In this document: piece by piece, positions 1 to 11,092 of the stretch | How the letters are laid out: every line of letters begins with the position of its first letter | How positions within the stretch are numbered: the stretch's first letter is position 1 | Assembly: GCA_020465985.1 (NCBI GenBank) | Contig: JAANYP010003256.1 | Span: 496,001 to 560,000 of the forward strand | DNA: 64,000 nucleotides | Reading direction: 5' to 3' | Source: Centrapalus pauciflorus | Taxonomy: Eukaryota > Streptophyta > Magnoliopsida > Asterales > Asteraceae | Made by a program: the position numbers and the translations under genes | The notes under the pieces: generated by a model | What the model was told of the DNA's origin: nothing | Databases searched by the model: none | Seen by the model: only the letters and a program-made list of their open reading frames with translations

Positions 1-276
1 TGGCATCTGAGAGAGATGGTGGTGGAGTGGTGGCCGGCCGCCGGCCTAGAGAGAAAGAGAGGGGAGAGAGAGATGTGGGTGAGGGAGAGAAAATGGGAGG
101 AATAAGTGGAAGATTGATTAAATTGATTTAGTTTCCTAATTTAATAAGAATAAAATTAATTAAATTAAATCTCTTAATTAATTAAATTTATATTAACTAT
201 TATAATAGTGTCCTTTATGCATTTTTGGTCTTCAGTGGTTCCCAATGCATCAAGGTTCCCCATTGAATCTCAATAT
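1..276. other. GA-rich then AT-rich intergenic sequence, MITE end
   Basis: No gene seen. The first 110 bases are purine-rich (GAGAGA runs) around a short GC-rich palindromic patch, then AT-rich. Positions about 243-272 resemble the right end of the GATGCATC-type MITE found complete at 34869 and 49676 (ATGCATCAAGGTTC followed by CATTGAA), so this is probably a truncated third copy. Confidence 0.4.
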
Positions 277-345
277 ATATATATATATATATATCTGTGT
301 GTGTGTGTGTGTGTGTGTGTGGAGGGGGGGGGGGAGAGTGGGGGT
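277..345. repeat. Compound microsatellite (AT)n-(GT)n-G-rich
   Basis: Direct reading shows an AT dinucleotide run, then about 13 GT repeats, then a GA/G-rich run. The Cys/Val/Gly-rich reading frame beginning at 297 is a translation of this microsatellite and not a gene. Confidence 0.9.
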
Positions 346-359
346 GTGGCTGTCATGTA

Positions 360-1250
360 CCCAAGCTTGGGTATAGAACTATAGATTTACACAAAACGAC
401 GTCGTTTGTTAAACTTAAAAAAAATGTGATACTTCTCTTCTTCAACGACCAAACGACCATCCAACTTTCACTTTCTCTCCCTCCCTGCTTCTTTTCTTCG
501 ATCAAAAACGAACCACGGTGCATTCATGATTCTCTTCTGCATGAATACCATCCCGCTTCTCTTCTTCGAATGAAATCGAACCAGGTGCAATCTCCGTCTT
601 CCAGTCTCAACCTGCTTCTCTTCTTCGAACGAAATCGAACCAGGTGCAATCTTTGATTTAGGGTTTTTTTTTTTCGGTTTTCCTCGTTTTCCTCTTCGAA
701 ATGGTTTTTTGCTTTCAATGATTTAGGGTTTTTTGCTTTCAATGATTATTGTTAAATTCCATAGAGGTCTGATTGCTTATATGGCGTATTTTTCTTCATC
801 TTGAGTTGATCAATTTGACTCTGCTTGTATGGCATCTGGTTTTGTGTTTGTGGCATGGGTTTGAAGTCGATGACATTTGAAGGTTATCGGTCTTCAATTT
901 GTCGTGTTGATTATAGTAGGAGTTGAATACAATTTCTCTTCAGTTTGCTCAATAAAAGTTGTAAGAGTAATGGCCAAGGGTGTATAATCACACTGCCATA
1001 TTTGTAATACATTATTGTGAGCAGATCTTAGAGTCTTTAACGAGCTACCTGTACCTTCAATTTGGTGAAGCAAGTATCTTTTTTGATATTTGTTCTCAAG
1101 CTTATAAAGACATTAAACTATACCTTGTTTTCAGTGAAGACAGTAACTATGAGTGCATTGTATGCACTCATACAATGCTTCATCACTGTCCATCTGAGAA
1201 ATGGTGTTATATGTATTGGTTGATGGTTTCTCTTGTTCCATAAGCAATTA
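360..1250 (+). other. Unrecognised leader-like segment with short tandem duplications
   Basis: A pyrimidine-rich stretch (CTTCTCTTCTTC) resembling a plant 5' leader. It contains a 39-bp unit at 555-593 repeated with one difference at 614-652, and a second short duplication (GGTTTTTTGCTTTCAATGA at about 702 and 727). Near 379 lies the palindrome AAACGACGTCGTTT. An 87-codon open frame (980-1243) has no motif I recognise. It could be a gene fragment carried by a mobile element or the start of a decayed gene. No coding claim is made. Confidence 0.3.
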
Positions 1251-1289
1251 GTTGTTCCACATGCTTCTGTTAGCTCATTTTAATTTGGT

Positions 1290-1690
1290 TGCATTAATGC
1301 ATATCCAATGAAGGATGGGAAGACATATCTCCACCACAACATTTCTGGACATGAGTCCAACAAAGAAAGTCTATTTTGTCTCCCTCTCCAAATACCAATA
1401 TTGATTATAAGAGGAACTCTCATCATTACTATCGTCATTATACCTGGTCGAAAGACTTAAAAAGTGCATACCTTTCACCAAGAAAGTTCCATGTTTGTAT
1501 AGACCCATCTCCGATGATCATCTTCGCATCCGTTCAACACCATGTTCCCAATTAGTACTTGCAATTGAGATAATTCCTCTAGCGATCTTCCCTTAAGTCG
1601 ACTGAAATGCACATTCATCCGGCTAGACCGGGTCTTCTTTTAACCAAGTCTAATATATGGAATCTGGGTCGAATAAGTACCAACATTTTG
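1290..1690 (-). pseudogene. Degenerate LINE (non-LTR retrotransposon) ORF2 fragment, tentative
   Basis: On the minus strand a short open stretch (about 1475-1625) reads as MNVHFSRLKGRSLEELSQLQ and continues to an acidic-Asp-Arg-Trp segment. This is the kind of sequence that precedes the zf-RVT domain in plant LINE ORF2 proteins. Stops and frameshifts surround it. The match rests on pattern memory only. It may instead be unrelated decayed coding sequence. Confidence 0.3.
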
Positions 1691-1710
1691 TCTTCTTACA
1701 AAACTTCTAA

Positions 1711-1972
1711 GACAGTGTTTGGTTCACAGATTCATTGGGATTGCATTTAAAATCATGTGTTTAGTTTGCAGATTTTAATAAGAATTTAAAATCATAGAAT
1801 TTCTTAAATCTCTTTATTCTTTGTTATTTAAACCCAGACTTCCTCTTGAGATTTTAAATTATAGTTATCTTGTATCTTTTAGATTAATAAATTACTCAAA
1901 AATAATTCAAATTATTTGACGAGATTCTCATAAATAAAAATGCTGCATAATGCAAATCTGGACAAAAAAAAA
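1711..1972. mobile_element. Degraded Tourist-like MITE (GTTTGGTTC family)
   Basis: The left end reads GTGTTTGGTTCACAGATT and the interior shares the 'GGGATTGCATTTAAAATC', 'AGAATTTAAAATC' and 'TTTATTCTTTGTTATTTAAA' blocks of the better-preserved copy at 48020-48337. The right end runs to AAATCTGGAC followed by an A-run and lacks a clean terminal repeat. It lies exactly at the outer edge of the duplicated invertase block, immediately 3' of the intact gene. Confidence 0.6.
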
Positions 1973-2119
1973 AAAAAAACCATTATTCATATTCATACCA
2001 AACATTATGAAATCTCTTAAAACCCGAATTAATGGGTGTGTGTATGATACAATGAGTGTTAAAAACCGAAAACCGGAGCCAATGAACCAAACAGAAAAAC
2101 AATATGTATACCGAAGTTG

Positions 2120-5015
2120 TCAACAAGCCCATGAAGCAGATCTTTTCATTTGAGGTTTCATCTGTTTGTCTTCCTCAAGTGAGATCATACCCAAATGAGA
2201 TGGATCTTCAAGCATCATTTTCGCCACCAAGTAACCTGCTATGGACCATGTTTGGTTCTTACGAGCTTGTTTCCCGATAAACCGTCCAAGCTTTCCATCG
2301 TAATATTCTGGCCACTGGTCAATCAGTAATCGGCTTTCGGCTAACTCAACGGCTCGTTTTGCAATCTGGGGTCGTCCTGCCTTGATACACGCAGCCGTGA
2401 GAAGCCATAAGAGAACTGCAGTGACGTAAAAAGAACTTTAGTCATAACATCGAAAAACACACAGCAAAGCAGATGACTGCACATCATAAAACGGAATGGA
2501 AGAAAGGTCATTATAAGAATCTGGCTTTCAAAGTTTGATCCAGGAGCGAAAAACTAAGTTAAAACATAGTTTTTTTACAAACAAAATCTTCAAAATGATG
2601 AATTAAACAAGTATTTATTCAAATATATAAGAATTTAGGTTTCTTAAACATCAACCCATTCGCTTAAATGGGTCGAAATTGTCACTGAAACCAAACTGGT
2701 TCTATATTTTCTTGAAACTCTGTTTGTGCTTTGATTCTTGGTTTGGTTCAGTCCAGTTTAAAACTCGAACCACCATTTTATCCGATGAAATGGTGTGGAA
2801 GGGTCAAATATATATAGGAGAGTTTTCACCTGGCCAAGATCCACCGTTATGATAACTCCAGCTCGTATTTTTCGGATCACATCCAGTGACGATTCTCCAT
2901 TCGTGACTTTCCATTGCCGGATAACAAATCTTTAACGGCATTTCTCCAACAAGTTCTTGCCAACGTGATTCAATGAGATCCATTATAGCAGAACTTTGCT
3001 CAGGGGTCGCTAAAGAAGACAATATAGTCACACAGTTGCCTAAGCAAAACCATCGGAAATCCATTTTCGCAGGGCTCACATTCCCGATAAAGTAACCACC
3101 TCTGGTAGGCATGAAATCGAAAACCCATTCGGGAAGCGAGTCAGGAATGACATTGAACTTGTTTACGGCCGTATGAGAGTACTCCTCTGTCTTGTAGCGG
3201 TATATGTCATTCAATTGCTTAATATCAAGCCAAAAGTAACTTCTCATGTGAAAGCTTAGTGCATGAAGACGTTTGACTATTCGGTCAATACAGTCGTTAC
3301 CCTCTGAATCGCGCTTAAGGAGAAGCAAAGCACATCTTAGGGCCATGAAGAACAATGCTTGTATCTCGATCGGGTACCCATAAACACCCTAACAACAAAA
3401 ACAAAGAACATAAAAAACTCCAACTTTTGGACAAACAAAGAACAATCCTTTTTATTAGGGGTGACCATTTTGACCCAGCGGGCCAAACGGGCTGATGAAT
3501 TAAATGAACTCATTGTGAAAAACTAATATAGAACATAGTTTTTTTTTAAAATGAAAAATTATAAAACGGTGTATTAAAAAAGTTGTTCTTTGAAAATTTT
3601 CTTATAATAATGTAAAATTTATAACTTTTGGTCGTCAACCCATTTGACCCATTTGCTTGAACGGGCTGAAATTGACACCCCTACTTTTTAGACAGTTTTT
3701 GTGAAGGACATATAAATGTTTTTAAGATTGCAGAAGTTGGTGTTAAAAACTAACTTTAAATAATTCATATAATGATGTGGCAATTAAAAGGTCCTCAAAA
3801 GTTCTTGTGATTGCAGATGCTCAAAAGCCAACAACTGTAAATTTTTATGCATAAAAGAACAAGATACTAACCATTCTACGATCGATCATACAACATCCGT
3901 CAGCACATAGCAAAGTCGGGAACGTATCAAACCCTTCAGAAAGGCATAGAGTCATGATTAGCCGAATACCCCTTTGGATTTCAGGCTTTTCTGCTAGAGT
4001 GGTGTCACCGGTAGACTTTGTATAGGCACGTAGTAATATAATCCACCAGAAACCTGAATCAACAGGAGCCACTCGGCCTATTGCGCTTTCACCATAATCA
4101 GCCAATATGGTCTCTAAGTTCCTAACGGGGTCGTGGAGCACTTTAAAACTTGCAGGCATCACCCCTTCTCCTAACTTGAAATTGTCTACCTTCTTTTCGC
4201 GTGATTGGAGGAAAACCGTTTTCAAAAGAAAATTTTTTACTACTTCAGGCTCTCCGTTCATCAAGAAGGCCAACGCACTAGGCACAAAGTCTCTTACAAA
4301 AACCTGTCGTTGGAGAAAGGGGAAGGGAATCAGGGATACAAACTTAAGACGAGAACAATAAATCTCCCGAGTCAAAGAAAGCCTATAATTAATTATACCT
4401 CAAAACACTCTAAACGACAATCAACATTGTAATCCATATTTTATATGTCTCATACTCTCGTGATATATACAATATTTCTGTTTTCGCAAGATTTAAAGCT
4501 AAAGTTACCTCAAACAAATCAAAATACAGGGAACAATTTAGGGACTCTGCCAAAAAAGAGAAACGGGATTTAACCTGATCATAGTTAAGTTCCTCTGAGG
4601 AATTGTCGAGTGCAGCAATAGTCCCAACAGGTTGACCACGGAAATTGACCATTGATCGTCTCAACGCCTCCCAAGCCTCTCCAACAATAGGGTGAGGTTC
4701 AAAGTAAGCACTTCGAGGAGTTCCTGTCCATCTACCCGGGGAATACACACCATCAAGATTATCAAAACCACGAGATGAATGATCACTCGTTCTGTAAAAG
4801 TTGTTGCGTGGTGGTGACAAGTTAATCGACATTTCACTAAATGATCTCTCATCAAAAGACCGTTTCCTCTCTACATTAAGGGGACGTGGCTTTTCTAGTA
4901 ACCTCGTCAAATCAGAGTCATCAATTTCAAATAAAGAAGGTGTGCTTGTGCTTCCTTCTTCCTCCTTTCGTTTCACATTACCATTTGAAGTCCTTTCTAC
5001 CGGAGAAGGAGCCAT
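2120..5015 (-). CDS. CINV: Alkaline/neutral invertase, cytosolic type (GH100), intact four-exon gene
   Basis: Hydrolyses sucrose to glucose and fructose at neutral pH in the cytosol. Coding exons in transcript order are 5015-4575, 4303-3872, 3388-2830 and 2415-2120 (stop included). All junctions are GT-AG, in phases 0, 0 and 1, giving 575 aa against about 550-570 for the family. Visible GH100 blocks are: SPGRWTGTPRS and EAWEALRRSMVNFRGQPVGT in exon 1; VRDFVPSALAFLMNGEPE and VAPVDSGFWWIILLRAYTKS (catalytic Asp region) in exon 2; GVYGYPIEIQALFFMALRCA and GNCVTILSSLATPEQ in exon 3; WPEYYDG (catalytic Glu region) and KNQTWSIAGYLVAKMMLEDP in exon 4. No transit peptide precedes the Ser/Arg-rich N-terminus, which places it in the non-plastid clade. 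The C-terminus KRSASWAC resembles the phosphoserine 14-3-3 site described for Arabidopsis CINV1. Start chosen at the first ATG, shared with the duplicate copy. Introns 2 and 3 hold MITE material. The damaged sister copy lies divergently at 13425. Confidence 0.95.
2555..2700. mobile_element. MITE fragment in invertase intron 3
   Basis: The segment AACCCATTCGCTTAAATGGG with a preceding ACATAGTTTTTTT block repeats the right half of the MITE at 3458-3685 in intron 2. Only one end is recognisable. Confidence 0.45.
3458..3685. mobile_element. MITE in invertase intron 2
   Basis: About 230 bp bounded by imperfect inverted ends: AGGGGTGACCATTTTGACCC on the left and, read in reverse complement, TAGGGGTGTCAATTTCAGCC on the right. 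It lies wholly within the intron between exons 2 and 3 and is absent from the corresponding intron of the pseudogene, so it was inserted after the duplication or lost from the other copy. Confidence 0.7.
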
Positions 5016-5062
5016 TGTTCGATAAAAGTTATAAAAATACTTCCGAATTCAGCTATTACACT

Positions 5063-6402
5063 GCTGCAATATACAACATTGAACACATTAGCAAACAAAG
5101 ACAAATACCATAATTATACTTATCAATCTTTCAACATAAAATCACAAATTAGTTCCCTGCTTACGCTTTTGTGGCCAAAGGGGTGGTTGGATGTGCGCTT
5201 TAAAAATCTGTATGATCAGTTTTCTTACGTTTACTTCTTACTTTGGATGTGTGGCCAAAGGGGTGGTTGATGAAGTTAAGAATGGTCAGAAGATTCTACA
5301 TTTATCTCTATAATCAAATTTCTTACGTTTACTTCTTGCTTGCTTGTCAAATTTGATTGTTTAGACCTAAGATTGTCAAAATCAGTTTGTGCGAAACAAT
5401 CAAAATTCATTATAATGTCTTGATATCGCAACAATCACAACACAGTCGCAAGTCGTAACCTACAACAACTTTGAAGTACCCAAACAAAAGTCAACCCTGT
5501 TGCACCGAAAGTTCCTAATTTCAATGGAAGTAAGCAGTATTCCGGTAGCATTTCATGACACAAACGATCATAAACAAGTAACAATAATCCTATTTATCTC
5601 CATTCATCAAATGTAGATAAAACTCACTTTTTCCAAAAGGTCAATGATCTTTCTTCCTAGAGCAAAAGCATTTCATACTTTCAAATCAGTGAATCACAAT
5701 CCAATAAAGTCAAAAAGATTACTTTTAAATTCAGATCTGGACATCTATCTGGTCAAACATCACCAACCCAATATAGAATCACTAAAATGTGCAAATGAAG
5801 CAACGACCTTCAATATAAATCAAATTCACCCACCAAAGCAATCTACTTCACAAACATCAAGATCTTATCTTTATCACAAATTCATCAAGATTTTCACATT
5901 TTCCTCATGAATCAAACAGCAAGAACAAATGCCCAATCAAAGAAACCAACCATTCTAATTACCCTCTTTATGTTCTTAGTTAGTGTCCATACATTTACAA
6001 GTTAATAAGCAAAACCCACCCAAGCAATATCATAAATAAACTAACATAGATGATGTCAAAACCCTAAAAAAATCTTGAGCAAAGAAACAAAAGATTCAGC
6101 AAAACCCATATCCAAAGTCGTTGGAATGGAAAGTAGAAAAAGACGAAGCAATACCTTGGAAGTTTGGTAGATGAAGAAATTGGTGAAACCTAAAAAAGGG
6201 TCATTGAGGGGCAGCAACAAGCGCACCAAAGAGGGATCAAAGGTGTATAATTTATTCAAAAATAAAGAAGGTGACCACTGAGCAGACCTAATCTTCCAAC
6301 TATGTCCATATATATCCTTCAACTAAAACATACATAGAACGGGAGAGGTTTAAGAATAACCCTAATCTTCGGTGAGTGTTCAAAATTCAACCCTCATAGT
6401 TC
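5063..6402 (-). promoter_or_regulatory. Invertase 5' leader exon, leader intron and proximal promoter
   Basis: Comparison with the duplicate copy shows a conserved non-coding block upstream of the ATG. A leader exon ends at 6155 (TTCCAAG, then GTATTGC), followed by an intron of about 1.09 kb that ends in TTGCAG at 5064. The rest of the 5' UTR (5063-5016) leads into the ATG in both copies. A TATA-like GGATATATATGG (minus strand, about 6305-6317) lies upstream of the leader exon and has a counterpart (CTATATATC) at the same place in the pseudogene. A leader intron of this size in a housekeeping sugar gene could influence expression; that is inference. The exact transcription start is unknown. 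Confidence 0.65.
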
Positions 6403-6437
6403 CTTTATGTCCATATATATCCTTCAACTAAAACATC
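6300..6437. repeat. 32-bp direct repeat carrying the TATA-like box
   Basis: TATGTCCATATATATCCTTC plus CAACTAAAACA occurs at about 6302-6332 and again at about 6407-6437, 106 bp apart. The inner copy lies inside the duplicated promoter. The outer copy starts where homology with the pseudogene ends (about 6402). Confidence 0.85.
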
Positions 6438-8188
6438 ATCAACAGAGTTTTTTAATTTAGGAAGATTTATACAGTGCCGGTCCTATAATTTTTTAGGCCC
6501 GGAGCATATACCTAAAAATGACTCTCTATATATATAAGCAATATTTGTATAAAAAAAAGTTACAATTAGATAATATTGATTTTATTGCACTATTGTCAAT
6601 GTCATTTCTTTAAAAACTTCACAATGTGTAATGGTTTCACGGTGCTTCTCTGAATTTTTTCTCAATCCAAAAAACCACAAAAAAAAAATTAATATTAACA
6701 TCTTATGATTATAAATTGGGTAAAATTTGCATACAATATTAAATTATATTTTTATTAGTAAATTGAAAAAAAAGAAGTTTAAATTTTAAATGATTCATAA
6801 TATAAATAGTAACATATGTGTCAAAAATAAATAATACCTCAAGAAATTTAGTATTTTTAATAATCGTATAATGAATAACATAAACCACGTGATAAACAAA
6901 AATAAAAAAAAATCAAACTCATTGTAAAACAAAAGTGTGAATATTGAATTTGATGGATTGAATATAAAGCAAATAGACGATATCTGTAGATGAAAATCCA
7001 AGTGATAGTGATGAGATATAAAAAAAATAAAAAATGCACACAATGGGAATCGAACCCATGCCATTAGATTGAACCAGACGTTTTTCGACTCTCTGCTCAT
7101 CAAGAAATCGAACCAGACCTGATTCATTATAATCAAGTTGAAGTAGCAGACGATTTCTTCTATTCAAGATCGAATTGGAACATCAGGTCATTTTTTCAAT
7201 TCTTCATAAATGATGTCTTCTTCATGATTAAGTTGAAACATAAATGGCAAGACACTTGCTTTTGTAATAAGGAACATGAGCTGAGTATATGTGTGTGCAC
7301 TGTTATGTATGTTTAGTCATGAATTTAAGAGCATCAAACACTACTAAGCTACTTTATTTTGCTGCTGTCATTGCTGGATTTAAAAGAAAAAAAGAAACAA
7401 ATGTGCAATTAGTGTGCAGTGTGTTTGCATAAATAAAAATGAAAGAATCAAGACTCACCTTTTGGGTGAATCTCGGATGTTTTAATCAGTCCAGCAGGCA
7501 GTCCATTTCCTTTCCTGTTATAAATTAAGTTTTAATCACCCTGATATTTGTTTTTGGCTTTTATTTAGTATAGATTGATCTTGTTTATGCTTTTTATTTG
7601 GTAATTGCTGATGTAACATTGAACTTTATGTCATTGCTTTATCATGTATTCATCCTAAATATTTATCAAGTATTCTTTCTCTTGTACAGAACGTAATGAA
7701 TTTAAATACTCGATCATCAAATGAGTCCTAAATTCCAGAATTTCATAAATCTATTCATTCTTTGTTATTTAAAATTCCAGAATTAGAATTTATATTTAAC
7801 TTGTTTTGAACTTTTGATAATAAAAAATGAAAGTTAAATTTTAGTTTTTTGCAATCAAATTTTTTTTTTTATAGGAGTTTGATATTTTATCAACTCATGC
7901 ATGAATTACAATCTAATCCATACATGAATTAGATTCTAACTTACATCTTTAACCAATACTAAAAACTTTTATTTAAACCTCACAAACAAACATATTATAA
8001 CTAAAATTCAAATTCCAATTGCTTCATATTTAAATTCATGAATTAAACGCCAGCCAAAAAAATCCCTGTAAATATATGTATTCAAAATAAGACAAAATTA
8101 CAGTAAAAAGAACAAATAACAAAAAGAAAAATAATAAGGAAATTAGAAATTTTACAAGTTAACAAACTATTTTAATCGTTAATGGACC
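6438..8188. other. AT-rich spacer with transposon remnants; no gene
   Basis: Part of the unduplicated spacer between the two invertase copies. CAGTGCCGGTCCTA at 6474 followed by GGCCCGGAGC looks like a hAT-type left end without a convincing partner. Positions 7690-8060 contain 'AGAATTTCATAAATCTATTCATTC' style blocks cut from the Tourist-like family seen at 48020. The rest is AT-rich with no reading frame I would defend. Confidence 0.5.
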
Positions 8189-8193
8189 CAAAA

Positions 8194-8261
<68 letters not shown>

Positions 8262-8280
8262 GTATGTATGTATGTATGTT
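8189..8280. repeat. (AT)n / (TATG)n microsatellite
   Basis: A long run of alternating AT from about 8189 passes into ATGT tetranucleotides that end at about 8279. Confidence 0.95.
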
Positions 8281-8303
8281 AGAATGGATCTCTAAGAGAC
8301 TAA

Positions 8304-8617
8304 GGGGCGTTTGGTTCGCAGATTTTTTTCCTGGGATTTGCATTTTGTCAAAGGATTTACATTATCTAGTATTTACATTTGTCAGGATATTGTCAAAAAA
8401 ATCTGCATTATCTTTTAGTAAAAATGTGTTAATCTGAAAATTGCAATGTAACTGAGATTTAAAATCTTAGGGGAGGTTGAGTTTTTAATTAACAAAGTAG
8501 GAAAAGGATTTAAAATCCTGAGATTTGAAATCTTTACTGAAATCTGCGAACCTAACACATGATTTAAAATGCAAATCCCAGTAAATCTCAGGAAATCCAT
8601 AAACCAAACGTGTGGGT
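8304..8617. mobile_element. Tourist-like MITE
   Basis: The left end GGGGCGTTTGGTTCGCAGAT and the right end, in reverse complement CCCACACGTTTGGTTTATGG, enclose about 314 bp with internal blocks shared with 48020-48337 but partly in inverted order. Flanking TAA/TAT trinucleotides are compatible with a 3-bp TA-rich duplication of PIF/Harbinger type. Confidence 0.7.
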
Positions 8618-8794
8618 ATTGTCCGTTGTTAATAAAACCTACCCTAAAACAGTTTGAACTTCATTTGACTTGACCTTCAAAACAAACGTGATGCATTATG
8701 TCATATAGCATGTTGTTTTAATGAATAACAAAGGTGCAGCCTTGTTGTTAACAATTTCATTCCCTTGAATGACGTTTTTGGATGAATTATATAT

Positions 8795-9125
8795 AGGGCA
8801 AATTACCAAGAAAGGTAACATAAAATTCAAAAATTGCCAATAAGGGTAATGTAAAATTTTTTAGACCAAGAAAGATAACATAAAATTTAAATTTGACAAA
8901 AAAGGGTATTGATGACAAATTAAGAATGTAAAATTTTAATTTTATGCTCCCTTTTTTGGTACGTGAATAATATTTGATTATCTTTCTTGGCCTAAAATTT
9001 GAATTTCATGTTTTTTCTCGGCCAAAATAGAATTTTATATTACCTTTCTTGGCAAAAAAATTTTTACAATACATTTATTGTCAAATTATGAATTTTATAT
9101 TATCTTTCTTGGTAATTTTCCCTTA
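8795..9125. mobile_element. MITE with ACCAAGAAAGGTAA inverted ends
   Basis: The left end reads AGGGCAAATTACCAAGAAAG and the right end in reverse complement AAGGGAAAATTACCAAGAAA. The repeated GATAACATAAAATT motif occurs several times in both orientations inside. About 330 bp. No coding content. Confidence 0.8.
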
Positions 9126-9199
9126 TATATACATACAATTTCCAAATTAAATTGGTCAATGGAAGCTTGCAAAGCGGCGTCTTGTGATTGGTTGATTTC

Positions 9200-9945
9200 T
9201 TTTTATTATGAAATTTTCATAACACACCATTAACTTAGTGTTATCTATTATTTAACCATTTATTTTAATAAATATTTGTTTAGTCATCATTTAATATTTA
9301 TTATTACAATATTTTTTACAAATTAAATTTATGATTTTAAATATACATATATTTGGAGTATCTTTTGAATGTATTAGGTTATGTTTAATTGTATGAAAAA
9401 AACTTTATTATTCAAATTCACAATACGAGATTTCAATGAAATTGCTTTGTAATTAAAATGTAACTAATTAGTATTTAGATTTTATATTAATATTATCATG
9501 TTTAACATTGAACATTACTATTATAACGTTGACAAACTCTAATCGACGTATTCGAGACATTACCATTATAATTTGCTTGATTTGGTCATAAAACCAACAA
9601 ATTAAATTGACGATTAAACATAATCGATGTCAGGTTTTCAAATTATGATTATAAATATTTAATTATTCAATTCCAGTTCCGATCCAATTTAATAAGATTT
9701 GGTTTTTAGCATTGCAAAATATAGAAAAACCAATTATAAGAAACCAACTAACATTATCATTTGGTTTGCTTTTTGGATATATATCATCTTTCCAATTTTA
9801 CTTATGCTTCGATCCTGGTTCAGTTGAGTTTTGTTATTTGAACTGTTTGAAAAATATTTATTCACATGTTTTTTATATTTATTTTTGTAATTAATATTTT
9901 AGACCTCGCAGCAACGCGCAAATATTCAATAACTCGTTAATGGAT
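9200..9945 (+). mobile_element. Helitron-like repeat, right-end portion
   Basis: The segment from about 9350 to 9905 is an inverted relative of 62720-63260 at the other end of the window. Shared blocks include TCCAATTTAATAAGATTTGG, AATTGACGATTAAACATAAT and the GACCTCGCAGCAACGCGC stem followed by TTCAATAACTCG. A GC-rich stem near the 3' end in AT-rich DNA is the Helitron signature, but the terminal CTRR is not preserved, so the assignment is tentative. Confidence 0.5.
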
Positions 9946-10232
9946 ATTTATCTTAAATAATATCTATAAGTTTTTTTTTTCCCCTAAAAAACTATTGGTG
10001 CTTACTTGTAACGTGTTAATGATGAAATATTGAAATTGAAGGTTTCTGAAATGAAACATTCTTGGCCTTTTTACTTTATATAACAGTTTTATATAAAAAA
10101 TAACAGATTTTAACAAAAAAATTAAAAATATTTTAGTGAATTAACTATATTTAGATATATATTCTCTTTCAACTTTTCTTTTTGTTATTACTGATTGTTT
10201 AATTATGTTTGTTTATATTCTCTTATAATCAT

Positions 10233-10528
10233 ATAGGTTTATTATAAAAAACCCCAACATATTTTCATGGTTTTTTGCATTTTCGTCACTTCATGTTATT
10301 TTTTCCATAAAAGTCTGCAAGTTAAGTTTTTGGTTTTGGTTTAGTGAAATTTAGACATTTGAGACCGGTTTTTCAGTTTTTAAAAATCCGGTTTACTAAT
10401 TATAACTGGGTTCTAATGTCTAAATTTCACTAAACCAAAAATAATAAATTAACTTGAGGACTTTTATGGAAAAAAATAACATAGATGAACGAAAACGTGA
10501 AAAAATGTTGGTTTTTTATAATAAACCT
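10233..10528. mobile_element. MITE of the GGTTTATTAT family
   Basis: Ends AGGTTTATTATAAAAAACCC and, inverted, AAGGTTTATTATAAAAAACC. The interior has a second inverted pair around GGTTTAGTGAAATTTAGAC, so the element can fold on itself twice. The same family is at 28645 and 44408; a related one is at 15616 and 42470. Confidence 0.85.
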
Positions 10529-10616
10529 TAAAATTAATATTAAAACATCTTTAAAACTTATTATATAACATTGATAAAAGATCCAGATATATTCTTTTGT
10601 TCCAATTTAATTAACA

Positions 10617-11092
10617 CTAGTTTATTACCCGCGTATTACGCGGATATTTTTAATATTTATAAAATATAATAAATAAAAAGATAAAGATATAAATATTATT
10701 TTTTAAACAAAAGTATATAAGGTGATATTATTATTTATTATGACCTATTAATTCTTTATATTCCTAAATATATATGAAGAGTAATTATTTTCTTATATAT
10801 ATTTTTTAAACTTTTATTATATTATCATATAATTAATAAGTTAGTAGATTTCTAGATTTTGTTTGATTTAATTTGATTTAAATTTAAAAGTGGATTATAT
10901 TAGATTTGGATAGATTTAATTAATAAGTTAGTAGAGTATTAGATTTTATTTGATTTGAATTTAAAAGTGAATTGTAATAGATTTGGATAGCTTTGATTTA
11001 AATTTCTTTATTCTTTTTAAAATCTATACCATGAATCGACACGTGGCTTCACCAGAAATGAGTATAGTTACTCTTTTAATAGTATAGATAGA
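10617..11092 (-). mobile_element. Small non-autonomous Helitron
   Basis: On the minus strand it begins TCTATCTATACTATTAAAAG just after an A and ends with the hairpin ATCCGCGTAATACGCGGGTA followed by ATAAACTAG and a T. TC start, GC stem, CTAG end and insertion between A and T are the defining Helitron traits. 476 bp, no coding capacity. Confidence 0.85.

Noticed and set aside
7030..7095. tRNA gene suggested by GGTTCGATTCCCATTG on the minus strand
   Set aside because: The T-arm-like piece has no matching acceptor stem (a GCACACA-like 5' end is missing) and no D-arm. It looks like a chance or long-decayed fragment.
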